Position numbers and translations under genes: made by a program
Part shown: in pieces, positions 23,430 through 31,649 of the stretch
Position numbering within the stretch: position 1 is the first letter of the stretch
Layout of the letters: the number at the start of each line of letters is the position of its first letter
From: Christensenellaceae bacterium
Lineage (GTDB): Bacteria > Bacillota > Clostridia > Christensenellales > Aristaeellaceae
Length of the DNA: 38,426 nucleotides
Reading direction: 5' to 3'
NCBI GenBank assembly: GCA_017881705.1
Contig: JADGQP010000056.1
Span: 1-38,426 of the forward strand
The notes under the pieces: model-generated
Told to the model about the DNA's origin: nothing
Database searches by the model: none
Seen by the model: only the letters and a program-made list of their open reading frames with translations

Positions 23430-25155
23430 CGACCTGCCGATTCGCAGCAAGTTCATACTGCTCTATCTGCTGGGGGTGCTTGTGCCCATCGGCGTTCTGT
23501 TGATATACGTGCTTACCAATGTGACTGCGGAAATCCGCGTGCGGGAAACCCATAATGCCGAGCAATCGCTGCAGCGGGTGTACACAACGTTGAACACGCA
23601 GTTTTCAAACGTTGTGTCGCTGAGCAACGCAGTTTCCAGCGACAGCCAGATCGAAGGGCTGCTGGCGCGTCGATACGAAACGCCTAACGCGTATTATAGC
23701 ACCTATTACTCCGAAATGCGCCCTATTCTCACCCGATATTCGATGGCTTATTCCCAACAGGTAACGGATCTTACGCTCTACACCAACAACCCGACCGTGT
23801 TTGACGGCGGAATCTGCCGACATATCACCGCTGCGCTTCGTTCGCAGGAGTGGTTTCCCCCGCAAACGCCGGCCGACGCACAGTTGGAGGTGTATCTGCG
23901 CCAGCAGGTGGGGCAAACCAGCATTTTGCAGTTGTGCCTCACCCGGTCACTGCATGACCAGTCCCCCTACACAGAGGTTTTACGGATCGATTTCAACATG
24001 GAGCCCATTAACCGACTGATCACGGACGAAAGATCCTACCTCTCGCTGTACCTGGTAGCGCCGGACGGCACGGCCGTATGCTACCCCGATAGCCTGCAGG
24101 ATATCCATATGTCGGATCGCAGCATCCGACCGCCTGAAAACACAGCCTTATCCATGCCGTTTGGCGAGCACACAGCCATGCAGGGCTGGAAGCTGCTGGC
24201 CAATATCAATGTGGAGCCGATGCAGCGCAGCATTCGGGAGGCCGTATGGGTGGGGTTATCGCTGGGCGTGGTATGCTCCGTATTCGCGGGTGCGATGGCG
24301 CTGTTGTTTTCCCGTTCCATAGCGTTACGCAGCCAGCGGTTGCTGCGCCATATGGACAGCATGACCGCCGAGCACTTCTCCCCCATCGAACATGAGGCGG
24401 GCCGCGACGAAATCGGCAATCTTACCGCGCATTTCAACGCCATGGGCACACGGCTTAGTCAGCTGATCAACGATCTGTACGTGCTGCAGTTAAAACAAAA
24501 GAGCCTGGAACTGGAGAATGTGCGCGCGGAGCTGAAATACCTTCAGGCACAGGTCGATCCGCATTTTCTGTTTAACACGTTAAACGCGATACTGGTGCTG
24601 AGCGTCCGCAACGGTCACACAGAGGAGGCCGAGATTATCCGCGCGCTTTCCAAACTGCTGCGCCGGATGGTGGATACCTCGCGGGACGTGGTGCCCCTCG
24701 GTGAGGAATTGGACTTCGTGCGTATGGTACTGAAAGTGGAACAGTTCCGTTTTGGCGACAAACTGCGTTATGAGTTCGACGTAACACCCGAGGCTGAAAA
24801 GCGCACCGTGCCTGTGATGAGCGTGCAAGGGCTGGTGGAGAATGCCTGCAAGCACGGCATCCAAAGCCTCAGCGAGCCCGGCTTTATCCACATCATGGCA
24901 CGGGTGGAAGCGGACGGAACACTCACGGTGGAGGTAAGCGATAACGGCGTGGGCATGAAACCCGGGAAACTGGAAGAGCTGCAAAGGCAGATCGTCAGCG
25001 CCCGGGACATACCCGAAAGCGTGGGGCTGCAAAACATTTACCGCCGGCTGGCATTACATTACGGCACGGCTGTCGTGCTGGAGCTGCGCCTCGCTCCGGA
25101 ACATGGCATGATCGCCACCATCCGAATACCCGAAAGCGTTGTGGAGGAGGGATAA
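23416..25155 (+). CDS. Sensor histidine kinase (YesM family)
   Basis: A 579-residue membrane sensor. One transmembrane helix at about 13-33, an extracellular sensor region of about 240 residues, a second helix at about 276-298, a HAMP domain, then the His_kinase domain with the phospho-acceptor His383 in QAQVDPHFLFNTLNAI, and a GHKL ATPase domain with the N box around Asn476 (LVENACKHG) and DNGVGM (509-514). YesM-type kinases next to CUT1 importers typically sense oligosaccharides or their binding protein. ATG 23416 has AGGGAGGA six bases upstream. It is embedded between two response regulator genes, overlapping the first and ending three bases before the second. Confidence 0.94.
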   Translation: MHRINDLPIRSKFILLYLLGVLVPIGVLLIYVLTNVTAEIRVRETHNAEQSLQRVYTTLNTQFSNVVSLSNAVSSDSQIEGLLARRYETPNAYYSTYYSEMRPILTRYSMAYSQQVTDLTLYTNNPTVFDGGICRHITAALRSQEWFPPQTPADAQLEVYLRQQVGQTSILQLCLTRSLHDQSPYTEVLRIDFNMEPINRLITDERSYLSLYLVAPDGTAVCYPDSLQDIHMSDRSIRPPENTALSMPFGEHTAMQGWKLLANINVEPMQRSIREAVWVGLSLGVVCSVFAGAMALLFSRSIALRSQRLLRHMDSMTAEHFSPIEHEAGRDEIGNLTAHFNAMGTRLSQLINDLYVLQLKQKSLELENVRAELKYLQAQVDPHFLFNTLNAILVLSVRNGHTEEAEIIRALSKLLRRMVDTSRDVVPLGEELDFVRMVLKVEQFRFGDKLRYEFDVTPEAEKRTVPVMSVQGLVENACKHGIQSLSEPGFIHIMARVEADGTLTVEVSDNGVGMKPGKLEELQRQIVSARDIPESVGLQNIYRRLALHYGTAVVLELRLAPEHGMIATIRIPESVVEEG

Positions 25156-25158
25156 GCC

Positions 25159-26514
25159 GTGATCCGAGTGATGCTGGTGGACGATGAACCTTTTGCCCTG
25201 GAAGGGCTGAAATTGCTCATTGATTGGCGGTCGGAGGGGTTTGAGGTTTGCGCGGAATGTTCCAGCGGCGCCGAGGCGCTCCGTCGCCTTCCGCTGGATC
25301 GCCCCGAGCTGATCGTAACGGACATCCGTATGGCGGGCGTAGATGGGCTGGAACTGATCAGCTCCGCCAAACGGCAGGGGTTTAACGGTCAATTCGTTAT
25401 CGTCAGCGGATACGGCGATTTTGAGTACGCTAAAAGCGCGCTGGCGCTGGGCGCGGCCGGTTACCTGCTCAAACCCGTGGAACCCGAGGAAGCCTCCGCC
25501 GTGCTTACGCACGTGCGGCGCAGGCTTTTTGAAAGGGAAACGACCCTCTCGGAAAAGCGCGCGGCCTTTACACAAGCCGTTTCATCCTTGCTTTGCGGCA
25601 TGCCTGCGGACGCGGTTCCGGCAGGCGGTTGGTGGCGGGTAGCCACCTGGGGCGCGCCGCTGTGTCACGGGGATATGCAGCGCGTGCTTTCCGTCTATGC
25701 GGAAGGCGCGGCCGGCACATGCATTCTGGAAGATAAGGAATATCTGGTCGTCCATTGGCAGGATGAAAATGCCGAGCCGGAATGGGAAACCGTAAAAGCG
25801 ATTTTAAAAGAGCGCCATAGTCACCTGCTGCAGAGCGACCGCACCGACGACCCTTCGCGGCTGGCCGCGCTTCGCGCGCATCTGGCCGCGCAGCTGGATA
25901 CCTCCTGCGGCGCGCTTGCCGAACGCGTGGCCGTGCTTACACGCGCAGTGGCTCTTCGGCAATCGGGCGAATGCCAGGCGCGCTGTGCTGAACTGGAAAC
26001 TTTTTGCGCCGCCTGTGGGGCGGATGCAAAGACACGCGCCCGTCAGCAGTTGGTTACGGAGTGCGCGCAGCAGTTTGCCAAGCAGCCCGAGAAGTTCGCC
26101 GAGTTTTTAACGGCGCAGGACGCGGATCTGGAAGCGATATGCACGCTTGCCATTCGCCTGCTGGCGCCGGAACAGGAACGCCTGAGTGACCGCGTGGCCG
26201 AATACGTGAAAACGCACGCCGAAGAACGTCTTACCGTAGAAAACGTCGCCTCGGCGCTGGGTTACAACGCCACCTACCTTGGCAGGGTATTTCGCGACGA
26301 AACGGGAACCGCCTTTCGGGAATGGCTGGCTGCATTGCGAATAGAGCGCGCGGCGCTTCTGCTATATCGCACGGATGAGAATGTTTGCGTGATCGCCGAA
26401 CGGGTAGGCTATTCGCAGTATAAGCGCTTCCTCAAGCATTTTAAGCGCCGTTACGGGCTTACGCCGGAACAATACCGCCGACAGAACCAGGCGATGCCCG
26501 CAACGGGGAAATAA
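25159..26514 (+). CDS. Response regulator with AraC-type DNA-binding domain (YesN family), second of two
   Basis: A 451-residue regulator with the same plan as the first: receiver domain with VDDEPF, Asp55 in IVTDIRMAG and Lys105 in YLLKPVE, a variable linker, and a C-terminal AraC domain (about 345-445) with LTVENVASALGYNATYLGRV, cut here, and GYSQYKRFLKHFKRRYGLTPEQY. The start is GTG 25159, after the kinase stop by three bases, with GGAGGAGGG overlapping the kinase end. Receiver domains of the two regulators are similar at matched positions, while the linkers differ, suggesting an old duplication with separate roles. Target genes unknown, probably the xylan genes. Confidence 0.9.
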   Translation: MIRVMLVDDEPFALEGLKLLIDWRSEGFEVCAECSSGAEALRRLPLDRPELIVTDIRMAGVDGLELISSAKRQGFNGQFVIVSGYGDFEYAKSALALGAAGYLLKPVEPEEASAVLTHVRRRLFERETTLSEKRAAFTQAVSSLLCGMPADAVPAGGWWRVATWGAPLCHGDMQRVLSVYAEGAAGTCILEDKEYLVVHWQDENAEPEWETVKAILKERHSHLLQSDRTDDPSRLAALRAHLAAQLDTSCGALAERVAVLTRAVALRQSGECQARCAELETFCAACGADAKTRARQQLVTECAQQFAKQPEKFAEFLTAQDADLEAICTLAIRLLAPEQERLSDRVAEYVKTHAEERLTVENVASALGYNATYLGRVFRDETGTAFREWLAALRIERAALLLYRTDENVCVIAERVGYSQYKRFLKHFKRRYGLTPEQYRRQNQAMPATGK

Positions 26515-26710
26515 CGTTTCCGGATGCGCCGTAAGGCGTCGCCAAAGGTGCCCATGCTATTCCGCTCGTTTCTCAATTCAGCCGTTGGTGCGAAAATTAA
26601 CGCCACTCACGGCTCCTTGTCCCAGGTGAAAAAACCTGGTCAAAGGCTTATGCGTTGTAAAAAACTTAAAAGCCCCCACAGGAAGAACACAGGAGAGCGG
26701 CCGCAAACCG
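26515..26710. other. Convergent spacer between regulator and transporter operons
   Basis: The second response regulator and the permease operon end face to face here. The only structures I see are two short stems, GCGCC-GTAA-GGCGT near 26526 and CCAGGT-ACCTGG near 26622, neither followed by a convincing U-run. A terminator is expected but not clearly visible. Confidence 0.4.
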
Positions 26711-27628
26711 TCAGCCTTTTACGCTGCCCACATTCAGCCCCACCACAAAATAACGCTGTAAAAAGGGATAGATTGCCACAATGGGCGCGGCGGAAACCAC
26801 CGTAATGGCCGCGCGGATGGTGACGGGCGTGGTGTTGGTGGTGCTGGCTGCGGCGTCCGCACTGGTCATCGCCGCGTTTGCGCTGTTGGTGGTTGTGGCC
26901 AGCTTCATTTTAAGCAGGTATTGGAGGGTATGAAGGTTGACTTTACTGGCATTATACAGGTGAGTATCGAACCAGCTGTTCCAAGCGCCCACCGCCACGA
27001 AAAGCGCCACCGTCGCAAGCACCGGCGTACAGAGCGGGAAAATGATCTTCCAAAACAGGTGAAAATCCCCCGCGCCATCGATGCGCGCCGATTCCACAAG
27101 CGCGTCCGGCAGGCCCAGAATAAACGTGCGTGTAACGATCATATTAAAGCAGGAAAGCATGGTGGGGATAATATAAACCCAAAAGCTCTTGCTCAGGCCC
27201 AGCGTGCGCTGGATTAAAAGGTAGTTTGGGATGAGGCCGGCGTTGATGTACATGGTCAACACGAACGCTGTGGTGATGAATTTCCGCAGCACGTATTCAC
27301 GCCGGCTCAGCGCGTAAGCAAGCATGGAGGTCAGCACGACGTTGATTACCGTTTGGATCACTGTGCGCGCGATTGTGATGAAGAAAGCATTGAAGATGAT
27401 TTCATCCGAAAAAATGGTTTCATAGCTTTTCAAGCTGAACTGTCTGGGCCACAGGCCGATACCGCCGCGTACGGCGTCGGTGCCGTCGTTAAAGGAAATG
27501 GCGACGGTATTGAGCACTGGATACAGCGTGATAAACACAATCAATATCATCACAGTCCCGTTCACAAGCGGGAAAATCGGCAGTTTCTTATGGTTTTTAT
27601 GCCGAACCCGTAAGGATGTATCCGTCAT
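26711..27628 (-). CDS. Oligosaccharide ABC permease, CUT1 LplC/YtcP type
   Basis: A 305-residue inner-membrane permease with six predicted helices. The cytoplasmic EAA-like loop that docks with the ATPase is LPDALVESARIDGAGDFHLF, near residues 174-193. The C-terminus ends VGLNVGSVKG, a typical ending of this group (compare GxxxGAVKG). There is an Ala/Thr-rich insert (about 238-265, TTTNSANAAMTSADAAAS) before the last helix that looks like a loop insertion. Start ATG 27628 has AGGAGG eight bases upstream, and the gene follows the other permease after 13 bases. Its ATPase is not in the locus; CUT1 systems of this type commonly use a shared MsmX-like ATPase. Confidence 0.92.
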   Translation of the reverse strand: MTDTSLRVRHKNHKKLPIFPLVNGTVMILIVFITLYPVLNTVAISFNDGTDAVRGGIGLWPRQFSLKSYETIFSDEIIFNAFFITIARTVIQTVINVVLTSMLAYALSRREYVLRKFITTAFVLTMYINAGLIPNYLLIQRTLGLSKSFWVYIIPTMLSCFNMIVTRTFILGLPDALVESARIDGAGDFHLFWKIIFPLCTPVLATVALFVAVGAWNSWFDTHLYNASKVNLHTLQYLLKMKLATTTNSANAAMTSADAAASTTNTTPVTIRAAITVVSAAPIVAIYPFLQRYFVVGLNVGSVKG

Positions 27629-27641
27629 ATTGTCCGCCTCC

Positions 27642-28616
27642 TCACAGCAGCGTATCCTCGCCCAGACGCTTAGCGGTAAAGTTCGCGCTCAGCATCAGGA
27701 CGATGGAAACGACGCTCTTAAAAATACCGGCGGCGATGGCCCTGCTGTATTGTCCCTTGGTGATTCCGTATTTCAGGGCAAAAATATCAATCGTCTGCGA
27801 CCAGTCCATCACCACGTTCTGGCCCATGAGGTATTGAATCTCAAAACCGGCTTCCATTAAATAGCCGATGTTCATCACCAACAGCACCAGGAAAGTGCTC
27901 TTGATGCCCGGCAGCGTGATATGAAGCATTTTCTTAAAACGACCCGCGCCATCCATATCCGCCGCCTCGTAAAGTGCAGGATCAATGGCGCTCATCGAGG
28001 CCAGATAGATAATGGTGTTCCACCCGCACTCTTTCCACAGGTTGATCACACCCACCAGCCACCAGAAATACTTGCCTTCGCCCAGGAAGAAAACGGGAGC
28101 CTTTACCAAGCCCAACGAGAGCAGCAGCTTGTTTACCGCACCGTCGCTTGAGAAAATGGTCTGCGCAATGCCCACGACGATAACCCAGCTTAAAAAGTGC
28201 GGCAAATAGGTAATGGTTTGCACGGTACGTTTAAAATGCATGGTACGGATTTCGTTGAGGAAAAGCGCCATCAGGATGGGGAACACAAACCCGAACACAA
28301 GGTTGATGGCAGCCATGGCGAACGTGTTGCGAATCGCGCCGATGAATTCCGGCTTGCTGAAGAGCCACACGAAGTTTTTCATGCCCACCCATTCGTTTTC
28401 GAAAAGGGGTTTGGCAGGGTTGTAATTCATAAAGGCCGTGATCCAGCCCCAGAGCGGGAAATAATTGAATAAAAAAATGTATAGGAGCATCGGCACGCTC
28501 ATCAGCATGAGTTGTCTTTGCATCCAAAGCCTTTTCCCAAAGGAAACCGGCCGGATTCTCAAGTCTTTCTTCACTGCCGCGGTTGTTTCCGCGTTAGCGC
28601 TGCGCACAGGGCACAC
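27642..28616 (-). CDS. Oligosaccharide ABC permease, CUT1 LplB type
   Basis: A 324-residue permease with six hydrophobic segments and the group's hallmark start region, MLLYIFLFNYFPLWGWITAF (about 44-63), plus the EAA loop IDPALYEAADMDGAGRFKKM (about 212-231). It pairs with the next gene to form the channel for imported oligosaccharides. The start is uncertain: GTG 28616 has only a GAGG nearby, and other GTG codons lie close behind it; the first conserved residues begin near VSFGKRLW. It lies downstream of the binding-protein gene, separated by a 15-base-pair stem. Confidence 0.92.
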   Translation of the reverse strand: MCPVRSANAETTAAVKKDLRIRPVSFGKRLWMQRQLMLMSVPMLLYIFLFNYFPLWGWITAFMNYNPAKPLFENEWVGMKNFVWLFSKPEFIGAIRNTFAMAAINLVFGFVFPILMALFLNEIRTMHFKRTVQTITYLPHFLSWVIVVGIAQTIFSSDGAVNKLLLSLGLVKAPVFFLGEGKYFWWLVGVINLWKECGWNTIIYLASMSAIDPALYEAADMDGAGRFKKMLHITLPGIKSTFLVLLVMNIGYLMEAGFEIQYLMGQNVVMDWSQTIDIFALKYGITKGQYSRAIAAGIFKSVVSIVLMLSANFTAKRLGEDTLL

Positions 28617-28664
28617 ACCTCGCTTGGGTCAAAATCAGGGTACGCACGGTTTTGGCCGCCTAAT

Positions 28665-28699
28665 AACAGCGGCGGGAGGAGAACCCTCCCGCCGCTGTT
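28665..28699 (-). terminator. Intra-operon hairpin between binding protein and permeases
   Basis: A perfect 15-base-pair stem (28665-28679 with 28685-28699, five-base loop) starts 12 bases after the binding-protein stop. On the minus strand it is followed by ATTAGGCGG, with no U-run. It is probably a stabilising stem or partial terminator giving more binding protein than permease, the same layout as at 2751-2782. Confidence 0.7.
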
Positions 28700-28711
28700 T
28701 CCGGGATGATA

Positions 28712-30364
28712 TCAGGAGTTTTTGGCAACCAGATCGAGGATTTGCTGCTGCATGAAGTCCACGAAATCCGAGATGGGAATGGCGTTCACGGAGTCTACGA
28801 ATTTCTGCCATGTCGCGTCGAATTCGCTTGCGTCACACATAATCACCTGCGGCAGCATCTTGCGTTCGGTATCCTGGAACGCCGCCTTGGCATCGTTGGC
28901 TGCCTGATCCACGGTTACGTCGATCTGCCAGGCTTCGCCGTAGGGCGCCAGCGTGATCGGCTTGTTAAAGAAGTCCAGCGGCCGCTTCATGTTGTAATGG
29001 GCCAGGAAATCCTTGTCGTAATCGTTCATCTGGAGGTAGTAGTTCTCCGGCTGAACCGCGGGATCCCAAGAGTTGCCGTCGTCCATCTTGCCCTGTTTCT
29101 TGGGCATGGAGTTGGTAAGCACGTAGGCGCTGTTGGCGTTCTTCCACACCGCATTGGCAGCGTCTTGGATCTGGTCGTACGTGCGTACCATACGCCCGTT
29201 CTCCACGCTGTAATCTTCGCCCTCGATGCCCCACCAAACGATCTTCTGCCAATCGTCGCTGAGCATCTTTTCCATAAACTGCACCAGGCGCTCGGGATAC
29301 TGGCAGTTTACGCTGATGCCGAAGCCGCGGTTTACGTTGATAACGGTACCGTTGAGGTAGTGCTCGGTAATCGGTTTGCCGGCCTCCGCTTCTGTGTACA
29401 CGATGGGCAGTCCCTGGTAAGTGCTGTCAAACATCTCGGCGGCCGTCAGCGCGTCGGTGGCGGTTTGGAAGTCCCAGGTCTGGTCGAACATGCCGACCAC
29501 GGTGCCGCTGGAGAGTTTGGCGATGTACTGGTCGTAGTTCATCACGAACGTATCCTGGGAGATCAGGCCCTTGTGATACAGTTCGTTGAGCTTCTTATAG
29601 TACGGTTTGGCGTAATCCTGAATCACATACGCCTCGGTCTTATAGTTGTTGTCGATATCCACGATAACGTCGCCGTCGTTGGGACGGCCCATCAGGTGCT
29701 GCACAGGGTTGAACAGGCAGAACGCGCGCCAGCTGTCGCACAGGATGGCGAAGCCCTCGTTGGCCTGTCCCTTGTCGTTGGTCGGGTTGGCGGCCACGTA
29801 CTTCTCGATAATGTCAAAGTACTCGTCCATGGTCTTGATTACGGGGTAGCCCGCCCAGGCCAGCACTTTCTTTTGCAGGAAGAATGCGGGGCCGTTGACG
29901 TAGTTCATGCCGTATTCTTCGGTGTTGTAGTAGCGGCCGTAGTTGGGGATGATGAACAGCTGCCCCTTATCGTTGAGGAGGCGCTTAAGGTAGGGCTGGA
30001 TGTAATTGTAGATGTTGGGGGTCTTTTCTTCGCTGATGTAGGGCATCAAGTCGATCAGAGCACCAGCGGAGATGAGTTTCTCTGCGCTGTTGCCGCCGTC
30101 CATCAGGTCGGCGTAGTCTTGTCCGGCGATTTTCACGCCCAGCGTTTCGTCCAGGTCGCCCGCGAGGAATTCAAACTCGAACTTGAGGCCGAATTCTTCC
30201 TCGATCTTTTTGAAGATCTTGTTGTCGGACGCGGGCTGGTCGCGCGGGTCACCGATGAACACCGACACGGTGATCGGGTCCTGAGCGGAATCGGCCATCG
30301 CGGGAATCGCGATTACGGTGGCCAGCATCACCAACGCCATAAACAGGGAAACAAGTTTACGCAT
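28712..30364 (-). CDS. Oligosaccharide ABC substrate-binding protein (LplA-like, CUT1)
   Basis: A 550-residue extracytoplasmic solute-binding protein of the large, about 500-residue type that pairs with LplB/LplC permeases. The leader MRKLVSLFMALVMLATVIAI ends with AMA before Asp24 and fits signal peptidase I; no lipobox cysteine is present. The mature protein begins with ITVSVFIGDPRDQPASDNKI, typical of this family (short strand, then the first ligand loop). The start is set at ATG 30364, with AGGAGGAGG ten bases upstream; the frame continues upstream without similarity. Being beside GH67, GH8 and GH39 genes, it probably binds (glucurono)xylo-oligosaccharides (inference). Confidence 0.9.
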   Translation of the reverse strand: MRKLVSLFMALVMLATVIAIPAMADSAQDPITVSVFIGDPRDQPASDNKIFKKIEEEFGLKFEFEFLAGDLDETLGVKIAGQDYADLMDGGNSAEKLISAGALIDLMPYISEEKTPNIYNYIQPYLKRLLNDKGQLFIIPNYGRYYNTEEYGMNYVNGPAFFLQKKVLAWAGYPVIKTMDEYFDIIEKYVAANPTNDKGQANEGFAILCDSWRAFCLFNPVQHLMGRPNDGDVIVDIDNNYKTEAYVIQDYAKPYYKKLNELYHKGLISQDTFVMNYDQYIAKLSSGTVVGMFDQTWDFQTATDALTAAEMFDSTYQGLPIVYTEAEAGKPITEHYLNGTVINVNRGFGISVNCQYPERLVQFMEKMLSDDWQKIVWWGIEGEDYSVENGRMVRTYDQIQDAANAVWKNANSAYVLTNSMPKKQGKMDDGNSWDPAVQPENYYLQMNDYDKDFLAHYNMKRPLDFFNKPITLAPYGEAWQIDVTVDQAANDAKAAFQDTERKMLPQVIMCDASEFDATWQKFVDSVNAIPISDFVDFMQQQILDLVAKNS

Positions 30365-30421
30365 GTATTTTCCTCCTCCTATTGAATTTGGCATGCCGGA
30401 AGCAGCCATTTCATTGTTCTT

Positions 30422-30449
30422 AGGATATCATGCCTTTTCACGCTGTAAA
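30422..30449 (-). promoter_or_regulatory. Probable promoter of the oligosaccharide binding-protein gene
   Basis: On the minus strand TTTACA (30444-30449) and TATCCT (30422-30427) are 16 bases apart, about 57 bases upstream of the start codon. The -10 box is imperfect, which would fit an activator-dependent promoter. A GGCATGATAT sequence overlaps the -10 region. Confidence 0.5.
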
Positions 30450-30530
30450 ATGCCCCGTGTAAGACCACTTGCCAGAAAAAATATAGTTTTCCAAATTTTC
30501 TTTCGATTGCCAGCGGTCTTTGCGGTGCGC

Positions 30531-31631
30531 TCACGCGAGGGGGAGGTATCGACCCGCCAACATCATCAGGCAGAAGAAATACAGGCAGTTGTCGTAATAC
30601 CGACGTTCGCCCGTTCTGGGCGGCGTTTGCCAAAACCGACGCACCCATTGCCGGCTTAGCGCGCCGTCTGTCGCCAGCGACGCGGCGGCTGTGGTTGCCA
30701 CCAGCGCCGTGGGATGCAGCGCGGGCGGCTGCTTGGCTTCTCCCTCGATAGTGTAGGTCATAAAGGGGTCTTTGTCCCACAAAAACGCCTGCAGCCGGCT
30801 GGCGATCGCCGCGTATTCGGGCCGTTTGCCGTTCCACGCGCTATCCAGGCCGATGTTCATGGCCACACGGTACGCGTCGCTGAAAAAAGCACCGTGACCG
30901 CGGATGATCTCGGGCGATCCGTCGTAATGCGCGTATTCAGCGGCCAGGCCGGTTACGGGGTGGCAGGCTTTTACCAGATAGGCGCGGCTCGCGTCCGCCG
31001 CGCGCCGCCAAAACGGGCGATCCGCCTCGTCAGCCAGGAGTGCGAAGCGCTCATAAAAGTGCGGCAAATGGTAGCTTGGGTCGCTGAAATGCAGTTCGGG
31101 CACGAATTTAATCAGCGCCGTTTCCGTATCCCACATGGGCTGACCGCCCGCTGCCAGCTCATGCTGGTGTAAGGCGTGTCGCAATATCGTGCGGGCCTGC
31201 GCCGCGTAGTTGAACGGGATTTCCCACTCGCCCCAGCGTGCCGCGGCAAAGAACAGCGCCATGGCGTAATACTCTTCCCCATCCGGCGCGGGTCCGTCGC
31301 TGTTGTGTTTTCCTTGCGGCGTAACCGACCAGGCGAAATACCCTGTATAAGGGCCTGTTTCATTATACATATACTTGTAACTGAACGTCCACAGTCGGTC
31401 AAACAGATCCTTACGGTTCATCAGCACAGCCATCATCATGCCATAACTCATGCCTTCGGTACGCGCGTCGAAATTGCCGGTGTCCAGCATGTATCCGGCG
31501 TCCGTGCCGGACTCGAAATAAAAACGCTCGTGAGGATCCGAAAAAATCAAACGGAATGTTTCTTCGATCCGACTGTCGATCTCCGTTTGGGGGATGCCGC
31601 AAGTCAGCAGTAAATTAGGGGTCTTTTCCAT
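30531..31631 (-). CDS. GH8 reducing-end xylose-releasing exo-oligoxylanase (Rex)
   Basis: A 366-residue intracellular enzyme of glycoside hydrolase family 8 that removes xylose from the reducing end of xylo-oligosaccharides with inversion. The general acid is Glu59 in DARTEGMSYGMMM, and the catalytic base is Asp252 in GAFFSDAYRVAMN. Both are offset by eleven from the residues of the Bacillus halodurans Rex enzyme (70 and 263). The DGPAPDGEEYYAMALFFA segment (112-129) is also typical of Rex rather than of endo-acting GH8 cellulases. No signal peptide. The gene starts 18 bases after GH67, so both are read from the GH67 promoter. Confidence 0.93.
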   Translation of the reverse strand: MEKTPNLLLTCGIPQTEIDSRIEETFRLIFSDPHERFYFESGTDAGYMLDTGNFDARTEGMSYGMMMAVLMNRKDLFDRLWTFSYKYMYNETGPYTGYFAWSVTPQGKHNSDGPAPDGEEYYAMALFFAAARWGEWEIPFNYAAQARTILRHALHQHELAAGGQPMWDTETALIKFVPELHFSDPSYHLPHFYERFALLADEADRPFWRRAADASRAYLVKACHPVTGLAAEYAHYDGSPEIIRGHGAFFSDAYRVAMNIGLDSAWNGKRPEYAAIASRLQAFLWDKDPFMTYTIEGEAKQPPALHPTALVATTAAASLATDGALSRQWVRRFWQTPPRTGERRYYDNCLYFFCLMMLAGRYLPLA

Positions 31632-31649
31632 ACATCGTACCCTCCGAAA

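Noticed and set aside
28706..30385. A 559-codon open frame on the plus strand, antisense to the binding-protein gene
   Set aside because: It mirrors a well-supported secreted binding protein with promoter and ribosome binding site on the other strand; its translation shows no family resemblance.
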